Shown here piece after piece: positions 51,665 to 61,292 of a DNA stretch of 64,000 nucleotides. The stretch is taken from positions 62,001-126,000 of the forward strand of contig JAXGQE010000010.1 in the NCBI GenBank assembly GCA_040766585.1, given 5' to 3'. The number at the start of each line of letters is the position of its first letter. Position 1 is the stretch's first letter. The notes under the pieces were generated by a model. The model did no database searches. It worked only from the letters and a program-made list of their open reading frames with translations, and was not told the origin of the DNA. A program made the translations under genes and the position numbers. This stretch comes from JAXGQE01 sp040766585 (GTDB lineage: Bacteria > Bacillota > SLNR01).

Positions 51665-53161
51665 ATGTCGGACACGAAAACGCTGCTGGATCTGGCTGCA
51701 TCCATTAATATTCTGAATCGGGATCGTTTGCTGGACAATCCGGTTATCCATGGAATCCAATACGATTCCAGAAAGATCGAACCCGGGGATCTGTTTGTAT
51801 GCATTCAAGGTGAAAAAACAGACGGGCATATGTATATTGACCAAGCAGTGGAAAAGGGGGCGGCAGCCCTCATTACTCAGCACGAAGTCGAAACCGGCAT
51901 TCCTTTTGCCATTGTGGATGACTCTAGGGAAGCAGCCGGATTGCTGGCGGACGTGTTTTACGATCATCCAACCCAGAAGTTACGAGCCATTGGGGTTACA
52001 GGTACCAATGGGAAAACAACAACGACCTATCTTCTGGAAAGCATTTTGAACAGTGCGGGACGGCCGGTGGGACTGACCGGAACCAATCGTACCCGTATTG
52101 GCGGCATGGATTATCCAGTGGAACGGACGACCCCTGAGGGGATTGATTTGCAGAAAATGGCGTACCAGATGGTACAGGCTCATGATCAATATCTGGTGAT
52201 GGAGGTATCTTCACATGCCCTGGCTCTTCATAGGGTGGCAGGATGTGAATTTGACATTGGGGTATTTACCAACCTGACAAGGGATCATCTTGATTTTCAT
52301 AAAACAGAAGAAGAGTATCTGAATGCAAAGATTAAACTCTTTACTGGACTGGGTATGTACGAGAAAAAGAATTCTTTGAAAGCAAACAAATATGCCATCA
52401 TCAATGTGGATGATCCGGCAGCATCCAGAATTATTGAGAAGACGGAAGTGCCGGTAATAACCTATGGTTGCAGCGAAAAAGCTGATGTGCGGGCCGTGAA
52501 CATTCGTATTCACAGCAAGGGAACCGCTTATGACTTGCTGCTGGAGGGACAGCGACATGAAATGGATATGCGCATCACGGGGTTATTCAATGTCTACAAC
52601 AGCCTGGCTGCGATTGCCGCATCTCGGGCTGAAGGGCTGTCCATCGAGGCGATTGGAAAAGCTTTATCTGTATTTCCGGGAGTACCGGGGCGATTTCAAC
52701 TGGTAGAGGCTGGGCAGCCGTTTGCAGTAATCGTTGACTATGCCCACACTCCGGATGGACTGGAGAATATTCTGAAAGCGGCCAGGGCGATTACCAAAGG
52801 ACGGGTGATAACTGTTTTTGGATGCGGCGGTGATCGGGATCGGACCAAACGCCCGATTATGGGAGAGATTGCGGGCAGACTCAGTGATCTGGCTGTGATT
52901 ACCTCGGACAATCCCCGCAGCGAAGATCCCGAAGAGATCATTACGGCGGTGGAAGCGGGCGTACGTTCGGCTACATCGCTCTACAAGAAGTTTACAGACC
53001 GCAGGGAAGCGATTCGTTATGCCATATCACAGGCACAGCCGGAAGATGCTGTGATTATCGCAGGCAAAGGACATGAGACTTACCAGATTTTAAAAGACAA
53101 GACCATTCATTTTGATGATACGGAAGAAGCCATGAAAGCCATTGGGGGTGAGAAGCGTTGA
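51665..53161 (+). CDS. murE: UDP-MurNAc-tripeptide synthetase, meso-DAP adding
   Basis: 498 residues. VTGTNGKTTTTYLLE binds ATP, and DNPR at 415-418 (SDNPRSEDP) is the meso-diaminopimelate selector, so the cell wall is probably DAP-type. VEVSSHALAL and GCGGDRDRTKRP also match. ATG 51665; a GTG 9 nt upstream is inside the SD region. The stop overlaps murF by 4 nt. Confidence 0.96.
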   Translation: MSDTKTLLDLAASINILNRDRLLDNPVIHGIQYDSRKIEPGDLFVCIQGEKTDGHMYIDQAVEKGAAALITQHEVETGIPFAIVDDSREAAGLLADVFYDHPTQKLRAIGVTGTNGKTTTTYLLESILNSAGRPVGLTGTNRTRIGGMDYPVERTTPEGIDLQKMAYQMVQAHDQYLVMEVSSHALALHRVAGCEFDIGVFTNLTRDHLDFHKTEEEYLNAKIKLFTGLGMYEKKNSLKANKYAIINVDDPAASRIIEKTEVPVITYGCSEKADVRAVNIRIHSKGTAYDLLLEGQRHEMDMRITGLFNVYNSLAAIAASRAEGLSIEAIGKALSVFPGVPGRFQLVEAGQPFAVIVDYAHTPDGLENILKAARAITKGRVITVFGCGGDRDRTKRPIMGEIAGRLSDLAVITSDNPRSEDPEEIITAVEAGVRSATSLYKKFTDRREAIRYAISQAQPEDAVIIAGKGHETYQILKDKTIHFDDTEEAMKAIGGEKR

Positions 53162-54570
53162 AACCGATGACACTGCAGGAAATGGCTCAATACACGGGAG
53201 CCGATTACTGGAAGGGCAGTATCGATACAGCGATTCGTGGAGTTGCAGTCGATTCACGTGCCGTCTTACCCGGCGATGTTTTCTTTGCTATGGTGGGAGC
53301 GGAAATGGACGGCCATACTTTCATTCCTCATGCTTTGAACAAGGGAGCAGCGGCTGTGGTAGTCAGCCGGCCGCCGGATGATTTGCATATACCGCCCGAT
53401 GTGCCGGTGATTGTTGTTCAAAATACCCTGTATGCTCTTTGGAATCTGGCCAGAAATTACAGGCGGCTGATGGGCCCCACAGTGGTGGGGATCACAGGAA
53501 GTGTGGGCAAGACCACCACCAAAGACATGACAGCAGCTGTTTTGGAGAAGGCCTTTTCTGTCTTGAAAAACGAAGGCAATCTGAATACAGAAGTCGGTCT
53601 GCCCATGACCATCTTGAAACTGGAAGACCACCATCGAATAGCGGTGCTGGAGATGGGTATGCGCGGAATGGGGCAAATTGCCGAATTGGCTGCAGTAGCA
53701 GAACCGACTGTGGGGATTATCACCAACATTGGAGAAACCCATATCGAGCTGCTGGGTTCCATCGAGAACATAGCCAAAGCCAAAGGTGAGCTTCTGGAGG
53801 CACTTCCTGACGATGGTGTAGCCATTCTAAACGGAGATGACCCTTGGTGCCGACGCCTGGCTGAGAACCTGAACTGCAAAATATACTTTTTCAGTGCCCG
53901 CGGAGAAGGGGACGTGAATGCCAGCAATGTGCGCAATGACAAGGATCAGGGCTTTACTTTTACTGTCGCTGCCGAAGAGCGCCATTTTGATGTACACGTG
54001 CAGTTGCCCGGATTGCACAATCTGGATAATGCCCTGGCTGCAGTCACTACCGGACTGGTCTTTGGGGTTGAGCCTGAAGCCATAGCCGATGGTCTGGCAG
54101 CGTTTAAACCCAGCAAAATGAGGATGGATATCATTCGGCGAAATGACTTTACAATCATCAATGATACATATAATGCCAGCCCCCGGTCCTTGGCTGCCGC
54201 CCTGGATGTACTGGTGGACATGAAAAACCAAGGACGTATGGTCGCGGTACTGGGAGATATGCTGGAGTTAGGCATTCTGGAAGAATCCGGTCATCGTGAA
54301 GTAGGGGGTAAAGTGGCTGCAGCAGGTGTGGATTTCCTGCTGACGGTTGGCAAACGGGCCGCTGTCATTGCAGCTGCAGCGGAAGAAGCGGGTATGGATC
54401 CGGAAAAAATTATGACCTGCACGGATAATGGAGAGGCAGAACGGCTTTTACGACAGAAAATCCTCCCGGGTGATACCGTTTTGGTGAAAGGATCGCGGGG
54501 AATGAAGATGGAGGAAATCGTCTCCGTGTTGACGAATATACCTCCTTTGGTTAACGAAGGGGGAGAATAA
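53158..54570 (+). CDS. murF: UDP-MurNAc-tripeptide:D-Ala-D-Ala ligase
   Basis: 470 residues. GITGSVGKTTTKDMTAAVL, LEMGMRGMGQIAELA, NIGETHIELLGS, and NDTYNASPRSLAAALDVL are MurF marks. It adds D-Ala-D-Ala to make the pentapeptide. The start is TTG 53158 overlapping the murE stop (TTGA), after GGGGGTGAG; ATG 53167 is the alternative. Confidence 0.95.
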   Translation: MKPMTLQEMAQYTGADYWKGSIDTAIRGVAVDSRAVLPGDVFFAMVGAEMDGHTFIPHALNKGAAAVVVSRPPDDLHIPPDVPVIVVQNTLYALWNLARNYRRLMGPTVVGITGSVGKTTTKDMTAAVLEKAFSVLKNEGNLNTEVGLPMTILKLEDHHRIAVLEMGMRGMGQIAELAAVAEPTVGIITNIGETHIELLGSIENIAKAKGELLEALPDDGVAILNGDDPWCRRLAENLNCKIYFFSARGEGDVNASNVRNDKDQGFTFTVAAEERHFDVHVQLPGLHNLDNALAAVTTGLVFGVEPEAIADGLAAFKPSKMRMDIIRRNDFTIINDTYNASPRSLAAALDVLVDMKNQGRMVAVLGDMLELGILEESGHREVGGKVAAAGVDFLLTVGKRAAVIAAAAEEAGMDPEKIMTCTDNGEAERLLRQKILPGDTVLVKGSRGMKMEEIVSVLTNIPPLVNEGGE

Positions 54571-55530
54571 ATGGCCGGAGGATGGATGGCTTTGATCCTG
54601 GCCTTTGCGGGTGTATGGATCACCGGGCCGCTGGTAATACCCTTGCTGCACAAGCTGAAGTTTGGGCAGCAGGTGCGTGATGACGGGCCCCAGAACCATC
54701 TGAAAAAGATGGGGACTCCTACTATGGGAGGCATACTGATTATCGGGGCGGTGGTTCTGGCATCACTGCTGACAGGATCCCGTACCCTTTTTTTAACCGT
54801 AGCACTCATGGCCGTGGTCGGATTCAGCAGTATTGGCTTTGCAGATGATTATCTGAAAGTGGTGTTGAAAAGACCCTTGGGTCTGAAAGCCCGAGCAAAA
54901 CTGGCTGCCCAGATAGCCGGAGGATTTCTGCTGGTCTATGCAACATCCTTCCTGCTGCAATTGGGTACCGATGTCCAGATTCCATTTGCAGAAATTTCGA
55001 TGGATCTGGGCTGGCTGTATGTACCGTTTGGTCTGGTGTTGGTTTTGGGTGCTGTCAATGGGGTCAATCTGTCTGATGGCCTGGATGGACTGGCGGCAGG
55101 GACCATGATTTTCCCTCTGGCACTGCTGGGGTGGATTGGGATGGTTCAAAGCCAGCCGGATGTGGTTGTGCTCGCCTTATCCGGCGTGGGAGCCTGTGTC
55201 GGGTTTCTTGTGTACAATATCCATCCCGCTCGGATTTTCATGGGAGATACCGGTTCTTTTGCTTTGGGGGCTCTGTTGGCCGCTTTGGTGCTGATGACAA
55301 AAACTGAGCTTCTGCTTCCCATTCTGGGTGGAGTGTATGTGATTGAATCGATTTCGGTGATTCTGCAGGTAGTGTATCTGCGCCTGACCGGCCGCCGTGT
55401 ATTTAAGATGGCACCGCTGCATCACCATTATGAATTATCCGGTTGGAGCGAACAGAAGGTCGTCCAATTATTCTGGTCGCTATCAGCGCTGTGTTCGATT
55501 CTGGCCTACCTGGTGTACCGGTTCATGTAA
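54571..55530 (+). CDS. mraY: Phospho-MurNAc-pentapeptide transferase
   Basis: A ten-helix membrane enzyme, 319 residues, making lipid I. DDGPQNHLKKMGTPTMGG, FADDYLKV, NGVNLSDGLDGLAAG, MGDTGSFALG and the catalytic PLHHHYEL are present. ATG 54571 directly follows the murF stop. The next gene is ftsW, so murD, usually placed here, is missing. Confidence 0.97.
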   Translation: MAGGWMALILAFAGVWITGPLVIPLLHKLKFGQQVRDDGPQNHLKKMGTPTMGGILIIGAVVLASLLTGSRTLFLTVALMAVVGFSSIGFADDYLKVVLKRPLGLKARAKLAAQIAGGFLLVYATSFLLQLGTDVQIPFAEISMDLGWLYVPFGLVLVLGAVNGVNLSDGLDGLAAGTMIFPLALLGWIGMVQSQPDVVVLALSGVGACVGFLVYNIHPARIFMGDTGSFALGALLAALVLMTKTELLLPILGGVYVIESISVILQVVYLRLTGRRVFKMAPLHHHYELSGWSEQKVVQLFWSLSALCSILAYLVYRFM

Positions 55531-55550
55531 TGGGCCTTGGAGGGAATACT

Positions 55551-56666
55551 ATGGCAAAGCGACCCAATCAAAGAACTATGGATATTTTTTTGGTAATTGC
55601 AGTCTTGGCTTTGCTGGGGATTGGGCTGGTTATGGTGCATAGCGCCAGCTCGGTGGCCACATTGACTGATTATGGCGATAGTTTCTTTTATCTGAAAAGA
55701 CAAAGCATGTGGGCTGCTTTCGGTTTGATTGGGCTGCTCATTGCCAGTCGTATTGATTATCACCGCTGGAATGAATACGCAGTTATTCTAATGGGGATCA
55801 GCATTCTGATTTTGCTGGCTGTTCTTCATCCAAGCATAGGGGTTGTTGTAAATGGAGCTCGACGCTGGATAGAGATTGCAGGACAACGATTTCAACCATC
55901 TGAGTTTGCCAAGCTGGGCCTTATTTTCTTTACTGCATCGGGATTGGCCTACAATCAGAATCGAATTAAGCGTCTGGTTACTGCAGCACCGTATGTGGTG
56001 ATTGCTGCTGCAGTGTGCGGGCTGGTGCTTCTGCAGCCGGACCTGGGTACTGCTGTAGCCATTGGGGGAACAGCATTCATTATGTGGTTTGCAGCTGGAT
56101 TCCACTGGTTTCACTTAACCTTCCTGGTGGCAATAGCAGCACCGGCCACATGGAAAGCCATAATGATGGAAGAATACCGACGGGACCGGTTCATGGCGTT
56201 TTTAAATCCATGGGCGGATCCCCTTGGGGATGGGTATCACATCATTCAGTCTCTGTTGGCTTTGGGTTCAGGAGGGCTGTTTGGTTTGGGACTGGGAAAC
56301 AGCCGCCAGAAACTCTTCTATCTGCCGGAGCGGCATACCGATTTTATTTTTGCCATTATCGGTGAGGAGTTGGGCCTCATAGGTGCACTTTTGGTGATTG
56401 GTTTGTTTGGAATGCTTGCCTACCGGGGATTTCGAATTGCGCTTCATGCCCCCGATACGTTTGGGCGTCTGCTGGCAGCAGGGATTACCAGCATGATTAT
56501 TTTACAGGCACTGATCAATATCGGTGTGGTGACCGGATCCCTTCCGGTAACGGGAATTACGCTGCCGCTGATCAGTTCCGGAGGTTCATCTTTGATCCCA
56601 ACTCTGGGATCCATAGGAATATTGCTGAATATTTCCCGCCATAGCAGTGAAAACCAGTCAGGATAA
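55551..56666 (+). CDS. ftsW: SEDS glycosyltransferase FtsW/SpoVE
   Basis: 371 residues, about ten helices. SEDS signatures: VMVHSASSV, GARRWIEIAGQRFQPSEFAKLGLI, LLQPDLGTAVAIGG, DPLGDGYHIIQSLLALGSGGLFGLG and ITLPLISSGGSSLI. It polymerises lipid II with the class B PBP. ATG 55551 follows TTGGAGGG; an in-frame extension back to 55443 overlaps mraY and is not needed. FtsW and SpoVE cannot be separated by sequence reading. Confidence 0.93.
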   Translation: MAKRPNQRTMDIFLVIAVLALLGIGLVMVHSASSVATLTDYGDSFFYLKRQSMWAAFGLIGLLIASRIDYHRWNEYAVILMGISILILLAVLHPSIGVVVNGARRWIEIAGQRFQPSEFAKLGLIFFTASGLAYNQNRIKRLVTAAPYVVIAAAVCGLVLLQPDLGTAVAIGGTAFIMWFAAGFHWFHLTFLVAIAAPATWKAIMMEEYRRDRFMAFLNPWADPLGDGYHIIQSLLALGSGGLFGLGLGNSRQKLFYLPERHTDFIFAIIGEELGLIGALLVIGLFGMLAYRGFRIALHAPDTFGRLLAAGITSMIILQALINIGVVTGSLPVTGITLPLISSGGSSLIPTLGSIGILLNISRHSSENQSG

Positions 56667-56668
56667 AC

Positions 56669-57832
56669 ATGAATAAGGATGTGTGCGGATTGCGGATAAT
56701 GATTGCAGGGGGCGGCACCGGAGGCCATGTATACCCGGGAATTTCAGTTGCCAATGAATTCCGAGATCAGAATATGGATCATCGGATTTTGTTCGTGGGA
56801 ACCGAACGGGGGATGGAAGCCAGCTTGATCCCTAAGGCCGGATATGAACTCAAGACCATTGTTGTGAGTGGGTTTCAAAGAAGAATATCGCTGGGTATCA
56901 TCAAAAGTGCTTTGGATGCAGTACGGGGATTCTTCCAGGCTGGAACACTCATCCGACGATTCCAACCTGATATAGTCATTGGAACTGGAGGGTATGTCTG
57001 CGGTCCTGTGGTAACAGTGGCTCGGCTGCGCAAAATTCCCACCATGATTTTGGAACAGAATGTGATACCGGGTGCGACCAATCGGATCTTGGGACGATTT
57101 GTGCAGGGTGTTGCCGTCACCTACGAAGCGTCGAAGAAATATTTTCCGGCTAAGCAGGACGTTAGAGTGACAGGCAATCCCATTCGCCGGGAGATAATGG
57201 CTGCGGATCCCATCCAGGGCAGGAAATCCCTGGAGATTGGCATGGATAAGAAAGTCATCATGAGTTTTGGAGGCAGCATCGGAGCGCAAACCATCAACCA
57301 AGCTATGGTTGATTTAGCCGAGCATTATATCAGTCGATCAGACATACACATACTGATTATCACTGGAAACAATAAGCTGGATGAGACTGTCCAAGCACTG
57401 CGAGAAAAAGGGATTCCACATAATGATGCAGGAAATGTCACGGTAAAACCGTATCTATACAATATTCAGGATGCTTACGCGGCGGCGGACATCATTGTCG
57501 GTCGTGCGGGAGGGATTTCACTATCCGAGTTAACGGCGTTGGGGAAGGCAGCCATTGTTGTTCCCTATCCTCATGCCACCAACCAGCATCAGCTTCATAA
57601 TGCGGAGGTGCTAGGTACAGCCGGAGCAGCGGTGGTGATTGATGATCAGAGCCTGGATGGTGCAAGGCTGGTGGATGAAGTCAACAAGCTGCTGCTACAA
57701 CCACAGAAGTTGATAGATATGGCCAGAAACAGTAAACTGCTGGGCCGACCCAATGCAGCAGCCGATATTGTTGAATGGGCCGGGCAGTTGGTGTATAATT
57801 CGAAGCGGAGTCATAACAAGGAGTTGAAATGA
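56669..57832 (+). CDS. murG: UDP-GlcNAc:lipid I GlcNAc transferase
   Basis: 387 residues. GGGTGGHVYPG binds the phosphates, IGTGGYVCGPVV and EQNVIPGATNR follow, and SFGGSIGAQTIN, VGRAGGISLSELTALGKAAIVVPYPHATNQHQ form the nucleotide-sugar site. It converts lipid I to lipid II on the inner face of the membrane. ATG 56669 is 2 nt after the ftsW stop; murC starts directly after. Confidence 0.95.
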   Translation: MNKDVCGLRIMIAGGGTGGHVYPGISVANEFRDQNMDHRILFVGTERGMEASLIPKAGYELKTIVVSGFQRRISLGIIKSALDAVRGFFQAGTLIRRFQPDIVIGTGGYVCGPVVTVARLRKIPTMILEQNVIPGATNRILGRFVQGVAVTYEASKKYFPAKQDVRVTGNPIRREIMAADPIQGRKSLEIGMDKKVIMSFGGSIGAQTINQAMVDLAEHYISRSDIHILIITGNNKLDETVQALREKGIPHNDAGNVTVKPYLYNIQDAYAAADIIVGRAGGISLSELTALGKAAIVVPYPHATNQHQLHNAEVLGTAGAAVVIDDQSLDGARLVDEVNKLLLQPQKLIDMARNSKLLGRPNAAADIVEWAGQLVYNSKRSHNKELK

Positions 57833-59224
57833 ATGCTGGATGGGATTCGACATGTACATTTTATTGGTGTAGGCGGTGCCGGGATGAGCGGAATCGCCAG
57901 AGTTTTGTGTGAGTTGGGGTTTGAGGTCACCGGATCGGATCTGCAGAATTCCGAAACCGTTCGTCGTTTGCAGGATCTGGGGGCAGTGATTCATATTGGC
58001 CATAAATTCGGCCAAATCGGAGATGCCCAGATTGTTGTGGTTTCTACCGCCATACCGGCAGATAATGAGGAATTGAGAGAAGCCATGGAAAGGGATGTGG
58101 AAATCTGGCCTCGGGCCAAGATGCTGGGGGCCATTATGGGTCGTCAAAAAGGTATCGCTGTGGCAGGAGCCCATGGGAAGACCACCACAACATCCATGAT
58201 CTCCATGATTTTGGAGAGAACCGGCAAAGATCCGTCTGTGGTGGTGGGTGGAGAGCTGCACGCCATTGGCGGAAATGCTAAACTGGGCTACGGGGATTAT
58301 CTGGTTGCTGAGGCGGATGAAAGCGACGGGTCTTTTCTGCACCTGGATCCGCAGATTCTGGTGGTGACCAACATCGAAGATGATCATCTGGATTACTACG
58401 GCTCTATCGATAACATTGTCACTGCTTTTCGCGACATGATTGATAAAGTTCCGGATGACGGTTTGGCCGTACTGTGTGCAGATGATGACCGCATACGGGG
58501 GATGCAAAATGAGTTTGACTGTCCGATTGCTACCTACGGACTGAATCCTGCAGCTGATTATCGGGCTGAAGAGATTCAGTGGCGGCCTTTGGGATCAACT
58601 TTTACTCTGATGCACCGGGATGAACGGGTTGGAACTGTGACACTTCATGTGCCGGGTTTGCACAATATTAAAAATGCACTGGCAGCCATTGCCGTATGCC
58701 TGCGAACCGGATTGGAATTTGAACAGATTGCTGCTGCCATTGAACAGTTTCGGGGCGCGGGGCGTCGATTTCAGTTGGTGGGAGATGTACACGGAATTCG
58801 AATATTCGATGATTATGCCCATCACCCATCGGAACTGAAAGCGACCCTGAGTGCGGCAAAATTGGAGCACCCAGGACGGTTGATCGCCATATTCCAGCCG
58901 CATCGGTATACCCGAACCAAGTTTTTGCACAAAGAATTCGGAAGTGCATTTGCTGACGCGGACTATGTCATTTTAACCGATATATACAGTGCCGGAGAGA
59001 CTCCGCTGGAAGGTGTTCATACAGAGTTGATCTTGAAGGAGCTGCTGAACACAGGTCATGACCATGTCGAATACATTGCAGAGATGAAGCAGATTGCTAG
59101 TAAATTGGTGAAAGATCTGAGACCCGATGATCTGGTCCTGACTATGGGGGCCGGGAATATATGGCAAGTGGGTCCCGAACTGGTGGCAAAACTCAAGCAG
59201 GCAGCTGATGAATGTATCAATTGA
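57833..59224 (+). CDS. murC: UDP-N-acetylmuramate:L-alanine ligase
   Basis: 463 residues. HFIGVGGAGMSGIARVL, AGAHGKTTTTSMI, VAEADESDGSFLHL, DDYAHHPSELKATL, and FQPHRYTRTK are typical. It adds L-Ala, the first stem-peptide residue. AAGGAG precedes ATG 57833. murB, which often follows murC or murG, is absent here. Confidence 0.96.
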   Translation: MLDGIRHVHFIGVGGAGMSGIARVLCELGFEVTGSDLQNSETVRRLQDLGAVIHIGHKFGQIGDAQIVVVSTAIPADNEELREAMERDVEIWPRAKMLGAIMGRQKGIAVAGAHGKTTTTSMISMILERTGKDPSVVVGGELHAIGGNAKLGYGDYLVAEADESDGSFLHLDPQILVVTNIEDDHLDYYGSIDNIVTAFRDMIDKVPDDGLAVLCADDDRIRGMQNEFDCPIATYGLNPAADYRAEEIQWRPLGSTFTLMHRDERVGTVTLHVPGLHNIKNALAAIAVCLRTGLEFEQIAAAIEQFRGAGRRFQLVGDVHGIRIFDDYAHHPSELKATLSAAKLEHPGRLIAIFQPHRYTRTKFLHKEFGSAFADADYVILTDIYSAGETPLEGVHTELILKELLNTGHDHVEYIAEMKQIASKLVKDLRPDDLVLTMGAGNIWQVGPELVAKLKQAADECIN

Positions 59225-59265
59225 TCGGTTGCTCCGAATCCACAGTCACGGGCTGATGCAGTGGA

Positions 59266-59299
59266 TTGATGCTGCGGGTTGCTCTGGATATGATATACT
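59266..59299 (+). promoter_or_regulatory. Possible internal dcw promoter before ftsQ
   Basis: An extended -10 TGATATACT (59291-59299) lies 12 nt before ATG 59311; no good -35 is spaced for it. Short distance leaves almost no leader. Confidence 0.4.
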
Positions 59300-59310
59300 G
59301 AGTTGAGGTG

Positions 59311-60096
59311 ATGAAGGTGGATAAACCAAAAAAACGGCTGTCCCCGCGGCCGCCGGTTTTGCGGGATCCGCCGCGTGTCATCAAGAGCAAATGGAGGTTT
59401 TTCATCACCCTGATTTTGATTTTTGCTGCAGCTGGAAGCATTTATTGGTTTTTTCGCTCGGAATATTTTGCAGTAACGGAGATTGAGGTCCGGGGGCAAG
59501 AGCGTCTTTTAGGAGAGAGTATCGTGGACAGCACCGGTCTGGGCCTCGGGGTCAATATATGGCAGATCGACATTCTGCGAGTGGAGGAACATCTTCTGAA
59601 CAATCCACGGATTCGATCGGTGTATGTGCAGAAATATCTGCCCAACAAAATTGTCATCCAGGTTGATGAATACGGTCCCCTGGCCCTGATTCCCACAGAA
59701 AGCGGATTTGCCGAGATCGATGAGAATTCCACTGTGATGTCCTTTACAGATACGATTGCTCAGATTGATCTGCCGATTGTTACCGGAATTACTTTGACAG
59801 AGCCGGTGTCGGGACTGAAAGCGGAGGGACTCTATTTAGATGAAGTACTAGAGTGCGTCATCGTCGCCCAGGAGCTGGACCATTTGGGACTGGTGGAATT
59901 CAATGTGGATGAGAACGGCGGCATCACCCTGGTTACATTGGAAGGGATTCGTATTTTATTAGGGAGTTCTGATGAGGGATTTCAAAAGGCTTTTGATGTA
60001 CTTCGGCCGATTCTGGTTGATATTCGTGAGACCCGGGCATCGGTTGCATACATTGATATGCGAGCACCGGACAAGCCGGTTGTTAAGCTGAAGTAG
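59311..60096 (+). CDS. ftsQ: Cell division protein FtsQ/DivIB
   Basis: 261 residues. Basic proline-rich cytoplasmic part, one membrane helix (FFITLILIFAAAGSIYWFF), a POTRA domain (AVTEIEVRGQERLLGESIV, NPRIRSVYVQKYLPNKIVIQV) and a beta domain. With FtsL it forms the septal complex. ATG 59311 is preferred over GTG 59308; SD GTTGAGG. Confidence 0.9.
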   Translation: MKVDKPKKRLSPRPPVLRDPPRVIKSKWRFFITLILIFAAAGSIYWFFRSEYFAVTEIEVRGQERLLGESIVDSTGLGLGVNIWQIDILRVEEHLLNNPRIRSVYVQKYLPNKIVIQVDEYGPLALIPTESGFAEIDENSTVMSFTDTIAQIDLPIVTGITLTEPVSGLKAEGLYLDEVLECVIVAQELDHLGLVEFNVDENGGITLVTLEGIRILLGSSDEGFQKAFDVLRPILVDIRETRASVAYIDMRAPDKPVVKLK

Positions 60097-60128
60097 CGGG
60101 GTAAACGAAAGAACGTGGAGGGATTGGT

Positions 60129-60506
60129 ATGTGGCTTCCGATATTGGGTCTTTTAGCGGGAATATTTATTGGGTTGAATTTTCCCATCTTGCTGGCTCCC
60201 TTTTATGCCCGTTATCTTTCTGTGGCCATTTTAGCTGCTTTGGATTCTGTGTTCGGCGGTGTGAAAGCCGGACTGGAAGGTGTTTTTGACAACAGTGTAT
60301 TTTTGACCGGTTTTTTTGGCAATATGCTCCTGGCTGCGGTTCTCACCTATATCGGAGACCGGTTGGGTGTGGAACTGTATATGGCTGCGCTGTTTGCATT
60401 TGGTGTCCGATTGTTTCAGAATCTGGGGATTATCCGAAGAATTATTCTGGGTCACTATATGCAGAATCTGGCAGCCAGGAAGCGAGCCAAAGAAGGGCAG
60501 GTTTAG
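60129..60506 (+). CDS. sbp: Small basic protein family (DUF1290, Sbp)
   Basis: A 125-residue membrane protein with three or four helices (WLPILGLLAGIFIGLNFPILL, quoted in part as LGLLAGIFIGLNFPI; YLSVAILAALDSVFGGVKAGLEG; NMLLAAVLTYIGDRLGVELYMAALFAFGVRLFQNLG). This matches DUF1290 proteins that lie between divIB and ftsA in Gram-positive bacteria. Function unknown. Confidence 0.87.
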   Translation: MWLPILGLLAGIFIGLNFPILLAPFYARYLSVAILAALDSVFGGVKAGLEGVFDNSVFLTGFFGNMLLAAVLTYIGDRLGVELYMAALFAFGVRLFQNLGIIRRIILGHYMQNLAARKRAKEGQV

Positions 60507-60662
60507 TCCTCGAAGAGACAGCCTTGATGGAGGATTCATACCGAGGAATCCAATTGCCCCTGTACGATATGGAATTGAACTAGTGCTACCTGGAGGATCG
60601 TGGATGATCCTTTGATATTGCATTTCAATCTGCGCGGAACGCAGCGGGCAGGAGGTGCCGTG

Positions 60663-61220
60663 GTGAAAATCGGTTTTTTGTCGGATACGCATGGATATTA
60701 TGAGCACACGAAAAGAGCGTTGGATATTCTGGAAGGGTGCGATGTAGTGTTGCATTTGGGAGACATTCTGGCTCCGGGTCCCAAAAACGGAATTCAACCG
60801 GGATATGACCCCATGGCATTGGCAGATCTTCTGGCCAATAGGGATACCATCATGATGGTGAAAGGGAACTGCGATGCCGATGTCGATGAAGATGTCATGC
60901 AGAAGAAGTTTTTATCGAATACAGAGCTATTCGTTGAAGCCGGTGAATTGAAAATCTTTGCCAGTCATGGTTACCGGGGAACGATCAGCCAACGGATTGA
61001 GAAGGCCAGAAGGCAGGGGGCCAATGCAGTAGCTGTCGGACACACCCATGTCAAGCAATGGGATCTTGTCGATGAGATGGTCTATCTGTGTCCGGGGAGC
61101 GCTGCGATCCCCAAGGATGGAACGCGATCTTGCATTGTCTATGAAGATGGGGTTTTTAATTTTTACGATGTGGATACCCACGCGATCTTGAGAACTGTAT
61201 CTTTGCCCAAAGGCTTCTGA
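60663..61220 (+). CDS. YfcE/MJ0936-type metallophosphodiesterase
   Basis: 185 residues. All calcineurin-like motifs are present: GFLSDTHG, LHLGDIL, VKGNCDAD, FASHGYRG and AVGHTHV. Members hydrolyse model phosphodiesters; the natural substrate is unknown. GTG 60663 has GGAGGTG 5 nt upstream and gives the usual family start (VKIGFLSDTHG). It is inserted between sbp and ftsA, an uncommon place. Confidence 0.9.
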   Translation: MKIGFLSDTHGYYEHTKRALDILEGCDVVLHLGDILAPGPKNGIQPGYDPMALADLLANRDTIMMVKGNCDADVDEDVMQKKFLSNTELFVEAGELKIFASHGYRGTISQRIEKARRQGANAVAVGHTHVKQWDLVDEMVYLCPGSAAIPKDGTRSCIVYEDGVFNFYDVDTHAILRTVSLPKGF

Positions 61221-61292
61221 CGGGTTCTCCCCTTATGAGCTGTGCAGATAATGGCATGTGACCTGAGGGATGGAGCAGACAGGAGGTTCGTC

